NCBI GenBank assembly: GCA_030704615.1
Contig: CM060731.1
Span: 77,852,756-77,916,755 of the forward strand
Length of the DNA: 64,000 nucleotides
Direction: 5' to 3'
Origin: Takakia lepidozioides
Taxonomy: Eukaryota > Streptophyta > Takakiopsida > Takakiales > Takakiaceae
In this document: positions 50,690 to 62,400 of the stretch, one piece after another
How positions within the stretch are numbered: the first letter of the stretch is position 1
Layout of the letters: every line of letters begins with the position of its first letter
The notes under the pieces: model-generated
What the model was told of the DNA's origin: nothing
What the model saw: only the letters and a program-made list of their open reading frames with translations
The model's database searches: none
Program-made: the position numbers and the translations under genes

Positions 50690-53353
50690 TTGCAGCTTAT
50701 GGTTTGGAATACTAGGTTCCTAACATAGCCTACACATGTACCTGCATCCACCGCAAGCACTCCTATGGTTGGCTGGTCATCACCTCCAGCCTCACCACAG
50801 GAGAAACAATGATGGTCTGACTGGTCATCACCCTAGCCTCACCATCGACAGCATGCTCCAGGACTGGCCGGTGATCCAATCCGGACCAATCACCTATAAA
50901 AACAAGCGCCCACACAAAACTAACATGGCGCACAGTCAAGCATGCAAGTATGGAGGGGATCCAAACACAAGAAATCAAAACGACAACTCCCCCATACCAA
51001 AAACAACTCCACGGTGTTGCTCTTGCAAGGACACCCCAGCCCAAACCCGGACTGACTCTTGCCTCCACCTACGGAAAGGTCTTGGCCTAATGAGAGGGTG
51101 AAAAACTACGAGGAAGAGAAGCTAAGGCAATGCCTAACCCCAGCATGCCCTCATCCCAACACTCTTCATCTCCTCTCTTCCCTCACTTGCATGACCATGG
51201 GAATATCATGAAGATACTCCTCAAACCGCCCTCCACGAGCTTCAAAATTCGGCCTTCAAGACCACATGCCAGTCCTTAGGCAGTCCACCAGTGCCTCCAC
51301 GAGTCAGCACAGGCCATCCACAGGTCAACACGGGCCACCACAGACCAGCACAGGCCCACATAGCTCACTAGTCACAGCCGTCACAGCCCCACACAGGCCA
51401 CAGCCTGTCACAGCCCTACACAGGTTACAGGGTCACAGCCCCACAGGCCGCAGCTTGTCACAGCCCGTCACAGCCCCAAAGGCCACATGCCACAGCCTGT
51501 CACAGCCCATCACAACCCCAAAGGCCACAGGCACAGCCTGTCACAGCCCTACACAGGTTACAGGGTCATAGCCCCACAGGCCGCAGCTTGTCACAGCCCG
51601 TCACAGCCCCAAAGGCCACATGCCACAGCCTGTCACAGCCCATCACAACCCCAAAGGCCACAGGCACAGCCTGTCACAGCCTGTCACAGCCCTACAAAGG
51701 TCAGAGGGTCACAGCCCCAAAGGCCACAGCCCGTCACAACCCCACAGGCCATAGAGCACAGCCTGTCACAGCCCACCACAGTCTGTCACAGCCCATCACA
51801 GCCCGTCACAGCCCCACATGCCACTCATGACAGTTTAGCCATTTCTCCAAGGGGTTTAGCCACGCCAAGCTAGGGTTTGTGTCTCTTGGACTCTAGGCTT
51901 CTTTGCACTGAGCTATGGCAGCTGTGAAGAAATCAACAAGATATTCTTGCTCTTTTGGCTCTCACACACCACCAATAGTAGCCCTAAGCCATGAGGAAGA
52001 TGGTTGCCACAAACCAAGCCTTCTTTATCACTTAGACTCCCCAAACACGCCACTAAACTCAATGGCAAACAACCAAGCCTTGCTGGTTTCCAGCCCTTGT
52101 GAGCACTCATTCAAGCGTTTTCCTTGGCCATAGCATATGTCTTAGAGCCTATTCCAGCCCCCTACACCTGCCACTTCAAGAGCCATGCTCTATCTAGGCT
52201 TGAGGTTGAAACCCCACCTCACACATGCCCTACAAGTGCTTTTCTTTCACCCAAGTGGGAACCAGCCCTAGCCCTTCCATTCTAGCTCTCTAAAGCTTGA
52301 AAACAAAAGCCTAATGGACTGAAGGCATGCTCCACACATGCCCCACTCTCACCACAAGAGAATCAGCCCATTTGCTTTCTTTCTTGCACCTACCAACCTG
52401 AAAATACACGCTTCAGCGAGCTGGAAGCATGCTCCACACATGCCCTACAGGGAAACCAGCCCCCTCCTTCTTTTCTTGCACTCCCACACCTGAAAGTACA
52501 AGCCTTCAACAGGCTGAAAGCATGCTCCACACATGCATTGCTCTCACATAAGGGAAGTCAGCCCTTTCCTCTTCCTTGCTTGCCCTCCAAGCTTGAAGAT
52601 GGAAGCTTCAATGAGCTGAATACATGCTCCACACATGCAACCTCTTCACACAAGAGGTATCAGCCCCCTATCTTGGATCCTTCGCTCCTTGATGCTCTCT
52701 AAGACAAGACTAAGCACTCCACAGCCCTTGCCAAGCTCCTGAAACCCTAAGGCTTACATTTCCAGCCACACGACACTCCTCTTGTGGTGCAAGAGCTCTT
52801 CTTCCAAGCTCTGAAACCCTAGGTGCACATTCCATGGCCTTGCCGCACCTCTTAGCTCCTGTTCTAGCCCTGCTCTTGCCATGACAAGAGCCCTCTCAAT
52901 GCTGAAGCTCGAGATTGAAACCCAATCTCAACATACTCCACAAAGTGCACTGATTTGCCCCAAGCCAAATCAGCCCTTTCGCTTGGTCTTGCAATCCTTC
53001 ACACAATGAAAGCTCGCATTCCCAAGACTAGTCCTCAGCTTTGCCACCAAAGCCACTCTAACCTGCTCTTGACTGGTCATCTTCCCAATCGTGCTTGTTC
53101 ATGCATGTACACAATCTAAAACCATCAAGGTGCTCTGGAATTACGTGCAGCATGGTGCTTTCATCTCTGAAGTTGAAGATCGAATGCCAAGGTCTACTAC
53201 CTCGTAACCCACATCGCCTCCGCTTCTAACAACCAAGAGCTCCACGGTGCTCCTTGCATAACAACCTGGTTTCTCTCATTCTCAAGCAAAAACCACAAGT
53301 GCTACAACTAACTCGTATGTGGCACTTACAGATACGAGCTCATCTTTCTCGAG
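50690..53353 (-). other. Leader of copy 2 with expanded CACAG minisatellite
   Basis: Same leader as copy 1, but the CACAGCCC minisatellite runs from about 51300 to 51835 with higher-order units (for example a block of about 130 bases near 51410-51540 repeated at about 51540-51670). The 80-95-base GCATGCTCCACACATGC units lie at about 52290-52650. Confidence 0.75.
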
Positions 53354-53683
53354 TGATAAAGAAGAAGAATACAAGCACAAGCTCATGCGAGCTCACAAAG
53401 CTGAAGCATAAACTCATGCATATATAACCTCATCACTCAAATACAAGTCAAGCCAAGTGCATCCCACGCCATGGGGAATCCACACTAAGGCGCCATAGTT
53501 AGGCACGGTGAGGCTCAACTCGAGCAAGATGAGCCCACTGCGATCTGTCGTGAAGATAACAACGTCAGGTGCCCAAACATGTATTGGCCCCCTGGATTGA
53601 CACTTGGGTCAATCCCAAATGTCAATATATAAAAGCTAGCTATTTCCTAGCTAACTTCATACTAGTGGTAAAATAACTTGACA
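53354..53683 (-). repeat. Terminal repeat A1 of copy 2
   Basis: 330-bp direct repeat of the A segment. The outer edge (CTTGACA) abuts ATCG at 53684-53687. Preceded, as in copy 1, by GAGCTCATCTTTCTCGAG, the inverse of a word inside A. Confidence 0.9.
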
Positions 53684-53760
53684 ATCGGCACATTCTGCTC
53701 CACCAAGGAAGTAAAAAAACCTTAAATGCAACATGTATCGCGCGCCACGATGGGGCCTTA

Positions 53761-54077
53761 GAGCATCTCCACCGGGGGTCCCTAATGCCCTGACAACGGC
53801 AAAGGAGCCCCCGGCCCTGGTATCCGCACCCCCGGGGCCCGTACTTTCGTGCAGGATATAGGTCATCTAGGCCCGGCCGGTACCTGCTGGAGCGACTCAA
53901 AAACACGACTGAGGATAAGGCGGCGTCTGTCCAGGTGGTCCCTCCGGAGCAAGGCACGTCAGCCAAAAAGACATGTGCAGGGTAGTTTGATGGGGTTGCC
54001 GCTGGGAGAGCGGAGTGTTGGAGGCCGCATGAGATTATTGTTGCATTGTTGTTTGGTGTACCCCGGTGGAGATGCTC
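53761..54077. mobile_element. Tourist-like (PIF/Harbinger-type) MITE
   Basis: Perfect 17-bp terminal inverted repeats GAGCATCTCCACCGGGG (53761-53777 and 54061-54077) flanked by TTA on both sides (53758-53760 and 54078-54080), the target duplication typical of PIF/Harbinger elements. It is 317 bp long, GC-rich, and has no coding capacity. Confidence 0.9.
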
Positions 54078-54080
54078 TTA

Positions 54081-54925
54081 GACACACTGTTTCACGGCAT
54101 TTGGTTGCACCGCATTGCAAACTACCTGCGCCACACCCTGACTTGGACCCCTAAGATTGGTTTGCAAAATTAAGGATTTTTAATGATAGAAATTGGAAAA
54201 AAATTTAACTAAAAAAATTTACTTTAAGTAGAGAGCATCCAATGAGATTAATTGAATCATCATTTTAAGGAAAATTTGATATGTTAACTTAGCGCGTTTC
54301 CCAACTTGGTGCGCCATGAATGGTGCTTCAACCCGAGGCCAAGAGTGAGCCCCTCATCTACAAAAAGGGGCGGGCTCCGACCTTTGTAATATATATTTTT
54401 AAAAAGGGGGAAAAGAAAAAAAAACCTCCTAATCTAGAGGTCCCTTGTCCCTTCTACAATTCAATGCCCCCTTTCAATGGGATTACAAAACATTGAGGAT
54501 GCATCTAGTTTTTCGTCGCGGATATTCTTGCAAATTTTAGAGCAAGTTATTGATAGTTTCGTCGGAGAAACTAAATAGAATGTTGTTGGAGTGTAGAGCG
54601 GAGGTTGCATATGTTAGGGGCCACTCAGATTGCCGATTTGAAGTCCAAGGGTATTTTTGTTTATTTATTTATTTATAAACAGGGCAGAGGTAATCAGATT
54701 AAAAATGAGAAAAGAAAAAAAGAGATCAAGGAAATTTTTAGGGTATCGAAATATGTTGGGCATGCACAAATGTTCGTTTGAGAAATTATTTCATCCATGA
54801 TGTTCATCAATACCATCAACATCATCCAACCAGAGTTACTTATTAAAAAACATTTATGGGGAAATGTTTGTCAATTGTTTCGTTTTCTTTTCCAGGCTTG
54901 AGTAGATTCTGTCTCGCAATGCCAT
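54081..54925. other. Intergenic, AT-rich, no gene recognised
   Basis: Poly-A-rich patches at about 54160-54230, 54390-54425 and 54690-54720. No supported coding or RNA gene. Confidence 0.4.
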
Positions 54926-55153
54926 TGGCACTTACTTAGCTCAGCTGGTAAGTGCACAGTGTGTCGCCCTGGTGGTTCGGGGTTCAAACCCGCTGTCCTG
55001 CTGCCCCCTGTGTGGGATTGTTCGTGACGGTATGTCTGGGCGCTGATCGTCCTATAGGTCACCCATAAATGAAAGGGGGTTAATTTTTCCCCCTCCTCTG
55101 GCAAGGGCCTGAATTGCGGGCTGTCGCTCCCAGGTTTCCTTTTTTTTTTTTTT
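54926..55153 (+). mobile_element. tRNA-derived SINE
   Basis: The head has an RNA polymerase III A box TAGCTCAGCTGG (54937-54948) and B box GGTTCAAACCC (54981-54991), spaced as in tRNA genes. The rest of a tRNA cloverleaf is absent. A non-coding body follows and ends in a run of about 15 T at 55139-55153, as in plant SINEs that end in T. No intact tRNA can be folded, so this is a retroposon and not a tRNA gene. Confidence 0.75.
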
Positions 55154-56424
55154 AAAGAGAAAAACAGCCATGATTCCAGGATATTATGAGAATATCTTGC
55201 AGAATATTCTTCTGTTGTCGTGAGTATATGGGCTGATGAAGGCAGGAAAGTTTCATTATTCTTGGTAGAATGAAGAAGGGTCTCCCTCCCCCATCTGTGC
55301 AAGAAGATGAAAGTCCCTGAAAGGACCTCAGCATTTTCATGTGAGCTATGCATAATAGCTTAAAATTTGTTAAAAAAGTACTTTTTCTTTCCATACAATT
55401 CTGATTTCAAGAGGGTAGAGAGTTGATCTCCTCAATGGTGCTATGATAATGGTCTTGAAGGGAGAGAGATGGTGCTAAGAAAGCCATTGCAGCTTTCCTC
55501 ATCTCATTTTCTCATTTTACCTCATCTTTCCGGTCGCTGGCCCGCTTCTGCTTTGCCTCTTGGAGGCGTCAGTGTGGCCTCGACAAAAGTTCTTGTCTCT
55601 CATGATTATCATCAACCTTTTGCTTCTTGGTGTCAACTGCACTTTTGGGTTGCTAGACAGTTAGTATAATGATGATTGATCGAAGTTGAAGAACAAGATC
55701 CAGTGGAAAACAATTTAGAGACAAAAAAGAGAACGCAGAGCAGGGCAAATGATTAGATGTAGTAACCTGCCATCGCTGTGAGGACTCTCCGGGGGGGAGG
55801 CAGCAGTTGGCTGTAATGTCAATCTTACAGCAAGTTAGGATATGATGAAAGATCACCAAATTTCCTCACATGTAGTCACAAAATCATGCTCACCATAACC
55901 GGTATCCTGCCATGTGCATGTAAGTCTGAAGTCTTGTAGGTTACATTAGATCATTAGCCTCTGGTGTTGACTGCAAACCAGTCTTGTTGTGGTCACTGGA
56001 GCTGGCACCCCTACCAAGAATTTAGTTGTCACACCAGTCTTAGAGCCCAAGAGGGCACACGATATTACAGGATGTGGCATGAGAATTGGCAGAGATGCAA
56101 GGGTCTGCTGCCATCTATCACTGGCATAAAAGATACTGTTTCTTTTCCTTATAAATACAAAAAACAACTGCACTTGCTTCTTTCCAATGACAAGAAGCGA
56201 GCATGTGACCACCTCTATAGGGGCACGCGATCTCTATCACTGAAACAACACCGATGGACAGTCTGGACCTGGGCCTTGTTGAACCTGTAATTCAACCGAC
56301 ACTTCAGGGGGACTGCGAGGAAGGTGTTAGATCAGATACACTCCATATCATGGTTTTAGCACCAGTAGAGGGAGGGAAATAGAATGCACAAGACAGACAA
56401 AACAAGATGGAGGACAGAGGGGTC
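55154..56424. other. Intergenic, 3' flank of phospholipase D
   Basis: No gene recognised; small open frames (54871-55353 minus and 55946-56290 on both strands) overlap each other or the SINE and match no known family. Confidence 0.4.
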
Positions 56425-59400
56425 TTAGGTTGTCAGGATGTCAGGGATAGTGGTTTGATCGCCGCCCAAAACTCTCCCACCAACGTCAGGAAAAGTTTCA
56501 AACCCAGGAAGCGGGTGTATGTTGCCATCCTGGTCGATTTTCACAGGATAGGGCATGAGATGGCCCGTCATATCAGTAGTTTCTTCTGCCACATATTGCT
56601 CCCAGTTTGCCTCTGCCAACTGGTTCGCTCTGCTCACACAGTCCAGGCTTTCAGGCTCCTCAAATTGAGGCTCCAAAATCCCCAAGTGCTCCGCCCACAG
56701 TGACATTCGGAAGCCATAGATCTGCCAAGTTTCCATGCAAGTCAGAGTTGCAAGGCCCGAAAGCACAGGGTTGACCACCAATTTCAAGTAAAATGAACAA
56801 TGCTGGATAGCCCTCAGCAGACAGAGGGAAGCATAAAACTACTATGTTTTGTGCTGACTTCATCAATGAAGCATTCTGAGATGAAGCACAAGTAAGATGA
56901 TCAGTTGTACAGATATAAGTTTTCTTTTAAACTCCTTTCTCTTGGAAAAGAGAGCAACTTTCCGGTCCAGTGTGATGGATACTCTCTCTGTGGATGTTAT
57001 AAAGTTTAGATTCTTTCTTTCTTTGTTCTGTCACAGTCACATGCAAATTGTTAGGACACAACTTTCGAGATGGAACCAAGGGAGGGGCTCAAGAAAACTT
57101 GACCCTCCCTCGGTTTCATCTATGAGTGGTCCTTTGAGATGAATCATACAGCAAATCCTCACAACTTTATGCAAGTCAGAATGGCCTTACAACAGTAAAT
57201 ATGAGTCTTTCTATTGGAACAAGCCTCCAGCTACCTCCTCCGGCCCCGACTACTTCAACCCCATATTTCCCCTTATCTCCTCTCCCCACTAGTCAAGAAG
57301 TCATAAAAATTTCCAGGTTGAATTTCTGATGAACATATTGATCAACACACCTGCCCACGTGGGTGTCTGTTCTTGCGTGACCAAGTAAAATGTGGTTGAT
57401 AGCTCCCCATGTTGATCTCTGTGTCACGCGAACCATCCATGGACCGCTGGTTGATGTTGGCAGACCCCAAAGTGACAAATTCGTCATCAACTATCATTCC
57501 CTTAGCATGCACGTAAATCATGAAACGCCTATGTTTCTGGACTTGTCCCTGCAAATCAACAATCAAAACATGCATCAATAACATAAGCTTCCTCTTATGC
57601 TTACTGCAGATAAATCTTTATTGATACGGGCATTTTAGTCTTGATACATTCTCTTCAACAAACTCAACGAAGAGATTAAGTTAAAGTTTATCATCCGATA
57701 AACAGTACCTACACTGCTTAGATGGAAAATGCTCAAACTGGGAGTTCTGATCTCAATCCGACCCTCACATTCTTGAGCAACCTGCTATATTAGTCGTTAA
57801 GGGTGGTACTGCTCCAGACTACCCCTACTACAACAAAAGAACCTTATTCTCCCCACATAGAAAACCATCAACGAGGATGAGTTGGAGGTCAGTCCTGACT
57901 ACTCAAATTGAAATTGAAATTGGAGCTCTTGCAACATAGCAAGCTTCGGTTTCAGTACTGTAATCTAAATTACAGACTAATCGCCATATTTTACTCCATA
58001 GCTAGACGACACATAGAAAGAAAGAGTGCAGGGCCTTGAACAAATCAAAAGAGGACATTAGCTTACAAGCTTGGAGTTTTCACTGGGTGGTTTCGTTGGT
58101 TCTGGTTCTCCAGGTCTTTTCACCTCCCGGTTGCCAAGACAGTAGAAGTTCAGGTAGTCCTGTGGATGGCGCTCTTCACTGAGACCAACATCGCGCAACG
58201 CATCCGCAATCAATATATACATCATCTTCATCGTTTGTGACTATGTTCATGACCCCCCCAACCCACACACCAACTCACTCAGCTCAAAACTCCAGAGACA
58301 ACTTATGTACACTGGGAAGTAGGTCATGGATTAAGATGGTAGGCCATTCAAGTGCAGGTGTCCTCATTCTAGTGTTCAACAGAGGGTCCAACACATTGAT
58401 GACTGAAAAGCAAGTTCTGAAATGTTTTGAAGAAATACTCAAACTGAAGAATAGAGAACAGACACTGGAATTTTCACATCCATGGTCCCCTCATTAATCA
58501 AGTTCCTGGGTCAGGAAATTGATCCCAAACTGAGTAGAGACGCAGTGATTGAAACTGCAACCTCAAGGTATGACCAATCAGGAAATCAAATAGTAAAAGA
58601 AGGAAGAGAAACTGCCAAGCTAAAGCTGCCCACACCGGAATCAGACATACGAGATCGGAATGCTCTGCACACAGTCAATGACCAAAAGCAGAACCTGACT
58701 CCTGCAGGAGCCATGATATGCAAAATGTAGGACTACAAGATGGCAAGAACTCCACGTGGAGGTGGATCATTCGCAAACAACACAACACCTGAAAGAAAAG
58801 AATCTCTTGCACGGCAGCGCTGTCTGGAGCTCCTTCAGGCCACATGGGCAGGACAATATACACAGCAAACCTTTGACCCGCTCTAATTTTCTTTGCAACC
58901 TTCAAGGCTAGCTCCATTGGAATGAGGTTATCGGCACCTGCTCTCAACAACATCACCACCCATTGCCTCACTTAGAAAATTCTCATGTTACCAGTCTACT
59001 AAAACTTTGACCAGGACGTTATTCAGGAAAGACAATACCAGAGTGGGAACATAAATGGTCTCCTCTTTGTGAGACGAACTCGTTTACCTCCTACCGTGAA
59101 CACTGACCATGATGCAGACTCAACAAATCACTCCACTATGATGTATGAAGCTAAACCTCTTCGTGCCATAGCCCTGGAGTCTTTGAAAGAAACTTTATAA
59201 CATCCATGGGGGAGAGACAGAAAGAAGAAGACAGTCAACAAATTTTATTGCATCTGAGGCTTGGTCGGAAAGCAACTTCAAGCATCTATAGAAGCCCCAA
59301 AGAAAGAAGTAAGAAATGAAATGAAATAAGAAAGAGATGGAGAAATAAAGTCTGGTGGAGACACAAAGAAAGAAGGCAATCCGTAGACAGAAAGCCCAAA

Positions 59401-62400
59401 AATCGTGTAGGGAAATAATGCAACATCAACAAAGAAAGTACTAGAAAACCACTCGACTTACGATACAAGGTGCAGGAGGAAAAGAGATGATGCTCTGCCT
59501 CCATTTCTCACATGGTGCAAACTGGGCGAGCCCTTTGGTTGTATGGCTAGTTCGGGCATTTGGCCCTTTGAGATTGTGCAAGCTGCCGCTGGAAAGTTCT
59601 CCGAGCTGGTCAGCAATTTGGAGAATGTGGCAGACAAATCATATGGCATCAGGATGCAGTTATCTACAACATCAAGGAAGTTCAGTTTGGGGTGAGCAGA
59701 TGGATTGTGTAGTCCTCAAAGCTGGTCAGCGATTTGGAGAAGGAGGCAAACAATTTGTGTAGCAGGATGCGGTTGTCTCTATCATCAACAAAGTTCTCCT
59801 TGAACTGGAGTTTTCAGGTAAGCAGACACATTGGGCCCTATGTATTCATCACATGGATCTTCCAACGGTCCTCTTTGATCAGGATGTTATTGTCATGCTT
59901 CAGGAGGATCACTCCTCCTGGGATCAGTTGGAAAACAAGGTGCCCACATGGACCTTGAATTGAAAGAAGAAACCAGATGAAGAAGTGCCACAGCCAGTCC
60001 AGTGAGGGCAGTATCAGAAACCAACTGAGTTCGCAGAAAGGGTTTGATCTCTTTCTGTGCAGGGCATCACATAGAGACAGAGACCTAATGGATGTAGTGC
60101 TCCATGATAAAGAGACAGGCTCACCATAGAATCATTCGAACTTCAAGGGAACTCCCCCAAGGTCAAAACATTCCTCAAAAAAATGGCCTTACTAATTTGT
60201 TCAGTATATGGTGTGAGATGTGGAGATTTCAGAAGGAGGAAGAATCTGACGGCCTTGTAGACCCTTTTGGCCTAAGTGGTTGTTACATCCTGTGGAGTTC
60301 TCTGGGCAAGAGACAATCCGTTGGAGTTTGAGGCCTCATTGGGGATCGTCATTTTTCTGGGCAAGATCGAGTCACTACCAGGCCTTTTGCTTCTGCGAGA
60401 GCGCTTGTGTACTAGCCGGCCCAGCAGGCTTTCTGTGAAAGACAAACTGTACACAGAAGAGTTGCCACCATTTGCATGTCCCTGGTGCTGGCATTCACTG
60501 GCTTGGCTGCTTCTAAAACCTTAGGCTTCTTGGTTTTCAAAGGCTTCTGCCTTTATTTTGGGTCTTCAACCTCCTGTATTGCGTTCAGGGCTTCTGCACT
60601 TTGAAGTTTTTCTTAGCTTTGCCAACGTCTCACATGAGGAGGTTTCTGATAAAATTTGGTATTTGTTCTTGCCCATTTCCCGTCCGCAAAAAATTGGAGA
60701 GAGAATGCTTACCAGCGTTCTTGTAGTCGGGCCAATTGTAAGATGATCCGATGAAGTACTGATTTTCAATGTATATGAAATGCTGGGATGCACGAATGGC
60801 TCTGATGTAGGCCAGCTGAATGCTTGAGTCAACAGAAATGTTCTTCTTCCATGTAAGATTCTGTGCCCACCCCCAAGAACGTAAGGGGAGATATTCATCG
60901 CTTATCACACATTCGGCTCCTCAGCTCCATTAATTTCTTTGGCCCCTAATGGCCCACCTCTTGTAACTCATTATTTTGCTCTTGAGCACTCCTACCTGCC
61001 TATTGTATTGACTACAAAAAGAGTATTCCGTACATCATAAACTACTCAACACTAACTCTTTGCAACGTACTAGGAGGCAATAAAGCCTGATATACCTGCT
61101 TTTCTGCATCGCCAGCATTCTTCGGGAACCCCTTGGCCGATCCTGAATCAATTGACCGCAATATCTAAAACAACCTCCAAGCAACGGCCATCATCATAAA
61201 ATCTCTCATGTGTGTGACTATAATACTGCAGACTGTCCAGAAAGATAGATGACATGAGCTTCAGTAGTCTTTGCTTACCACATCCTTATAGTTATAGGAG
61301 GTAAGGCACATGGAGATAGAGATCAGACTTACATTTGACATTTTATGGGAAGAACTGAGATATTATTTTACAGCATCGGCCGAAAGCTCCAAGAGCATAT
61401 GGGACGAGAGAAAGCAAGAATAAAGAAAGAGAGAGGGGCCCTCCACAAGCAGCCCAAAAACAACCATTGCTCAAGGGAAAGAAAGAAGGAGGCCCAAAGG
61501 GATAAGGCAAGAGAAAGGAGACAGAAGGAAATGAAGTGAGTCCATGAGGGGCCCAAGAGACAGAGAGAGAGTGTTGTTTAGTGATGTTTAGAGTAGTTAG
61601 GTCCTAGATCTTTAGATCTTCACACACCTGAACCATGTTCAGCCCTTTCAACATAGATCTGTATATGTTCCTTAAACCACAGGACCATAGAAACCAGATT
61701 TTGAACTATCCAAGATCAAGTCAATAGCATTCAGGTTTTAAGAATGTATAAAGCCTCCATACATAGATTCCCTTTGAACAATCACAATTTAGCCATAGTT
61801 TCATGGCTGTTGAGAAATTCCATAAACCAACAAGGTCTGTTCCAAGATTGCTAGGCGTGTGCAACTTGAAGCCAACTCAATCCCAGACCATCTGCATTAC
61901 TCACCAGCTGTCTCTGATACCAATAACAGTGTGAATAAGTTCATGAGTTTCTAACAAATTTCTAGTGCCTCTGATAGAATAAACCTGCCATACAAGATAA
62001 AATGTCTCAGCACACAGATTTATACCTATACAAGGCATAAGGTTAGAAACCAGAATAGGATCTTCATGTTCCTGAACAGGGTCACTCTCTGGTGAGAATA
62101 CCCCAGACAATGCAACAGAAAATGGATGCTGTCTTCAGGATGCCCGCATCGGGCAACTACAACTTCCTTTCCCTCTCTGCATCTGTTTATTGTTCAAAGG
62201 TAGGCTCCCACCCCAAGTTTAAATTCCAGTCTAGTGCTGAGGGTGGGTAGGCCCTTCAGATCATCCCGAAGGTCCTTGCCCAGGTCACAGACTGGAGAGA
62301 GACAGACACAGAAGAAATGCAAAAGAAAGACTTTCCAAATCCACAAGGGCCCCATGGGCACAGGGGACAGTAGAACAGAAAAAGAAAAAGAGAACGTACT

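Larger units (their letters stand above)
43577..53683 (-). mobile_element. Ty3/gypsy-type retroelement with DNA methyltransferase and PHD finger, copy 2 (RT and RNase H deleted)
   Basis: A 10.1-kb insertion of the same family as copy 1, flanked by ATCG (43573-43576 and 53684-53687). Minus-strand order: A1 (53354-53683), leader with minisatellites (about 50.7-53.35 kb), gag (about 50.65-49.58 kb), knuckles (about 49.5-49.36 kb), protease (about 48.45-48.27 kb), methyltransferase (about 47.70-46.75 kb), integrase (about 45.95-44.77 kb) and PHD finger (about 44.71-44.57 kb), then a G-run (44314-44319), B1 (44105-44309), A2 (about 43769-44102) and B2 (43577-43768). RT and most of RNase H are missing. 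It differs from copy 1 by many substitutions and small indels, so the two insertions are independent and not a recent local duplication. Confidence 0.92.

Noticed and set aside
51300-51835. CRISPR-like array of short repeats
   Set aside because: Units are variable, contiguous and without regular spacers, in a plant retroelement leader; a minisatellite.
32538-53683. One large tandem duplication of a single element
   Set aside because: The copies have separate target duplications, a unique 291-bp spacer, different deletions and many differences.
54930-55000. tRNA gene at the A and B boxes
   Set aside because: No acceptor stem pairing or plausible anticodon arm; the boxes head a longer repeat ending in a T run, so SINE.
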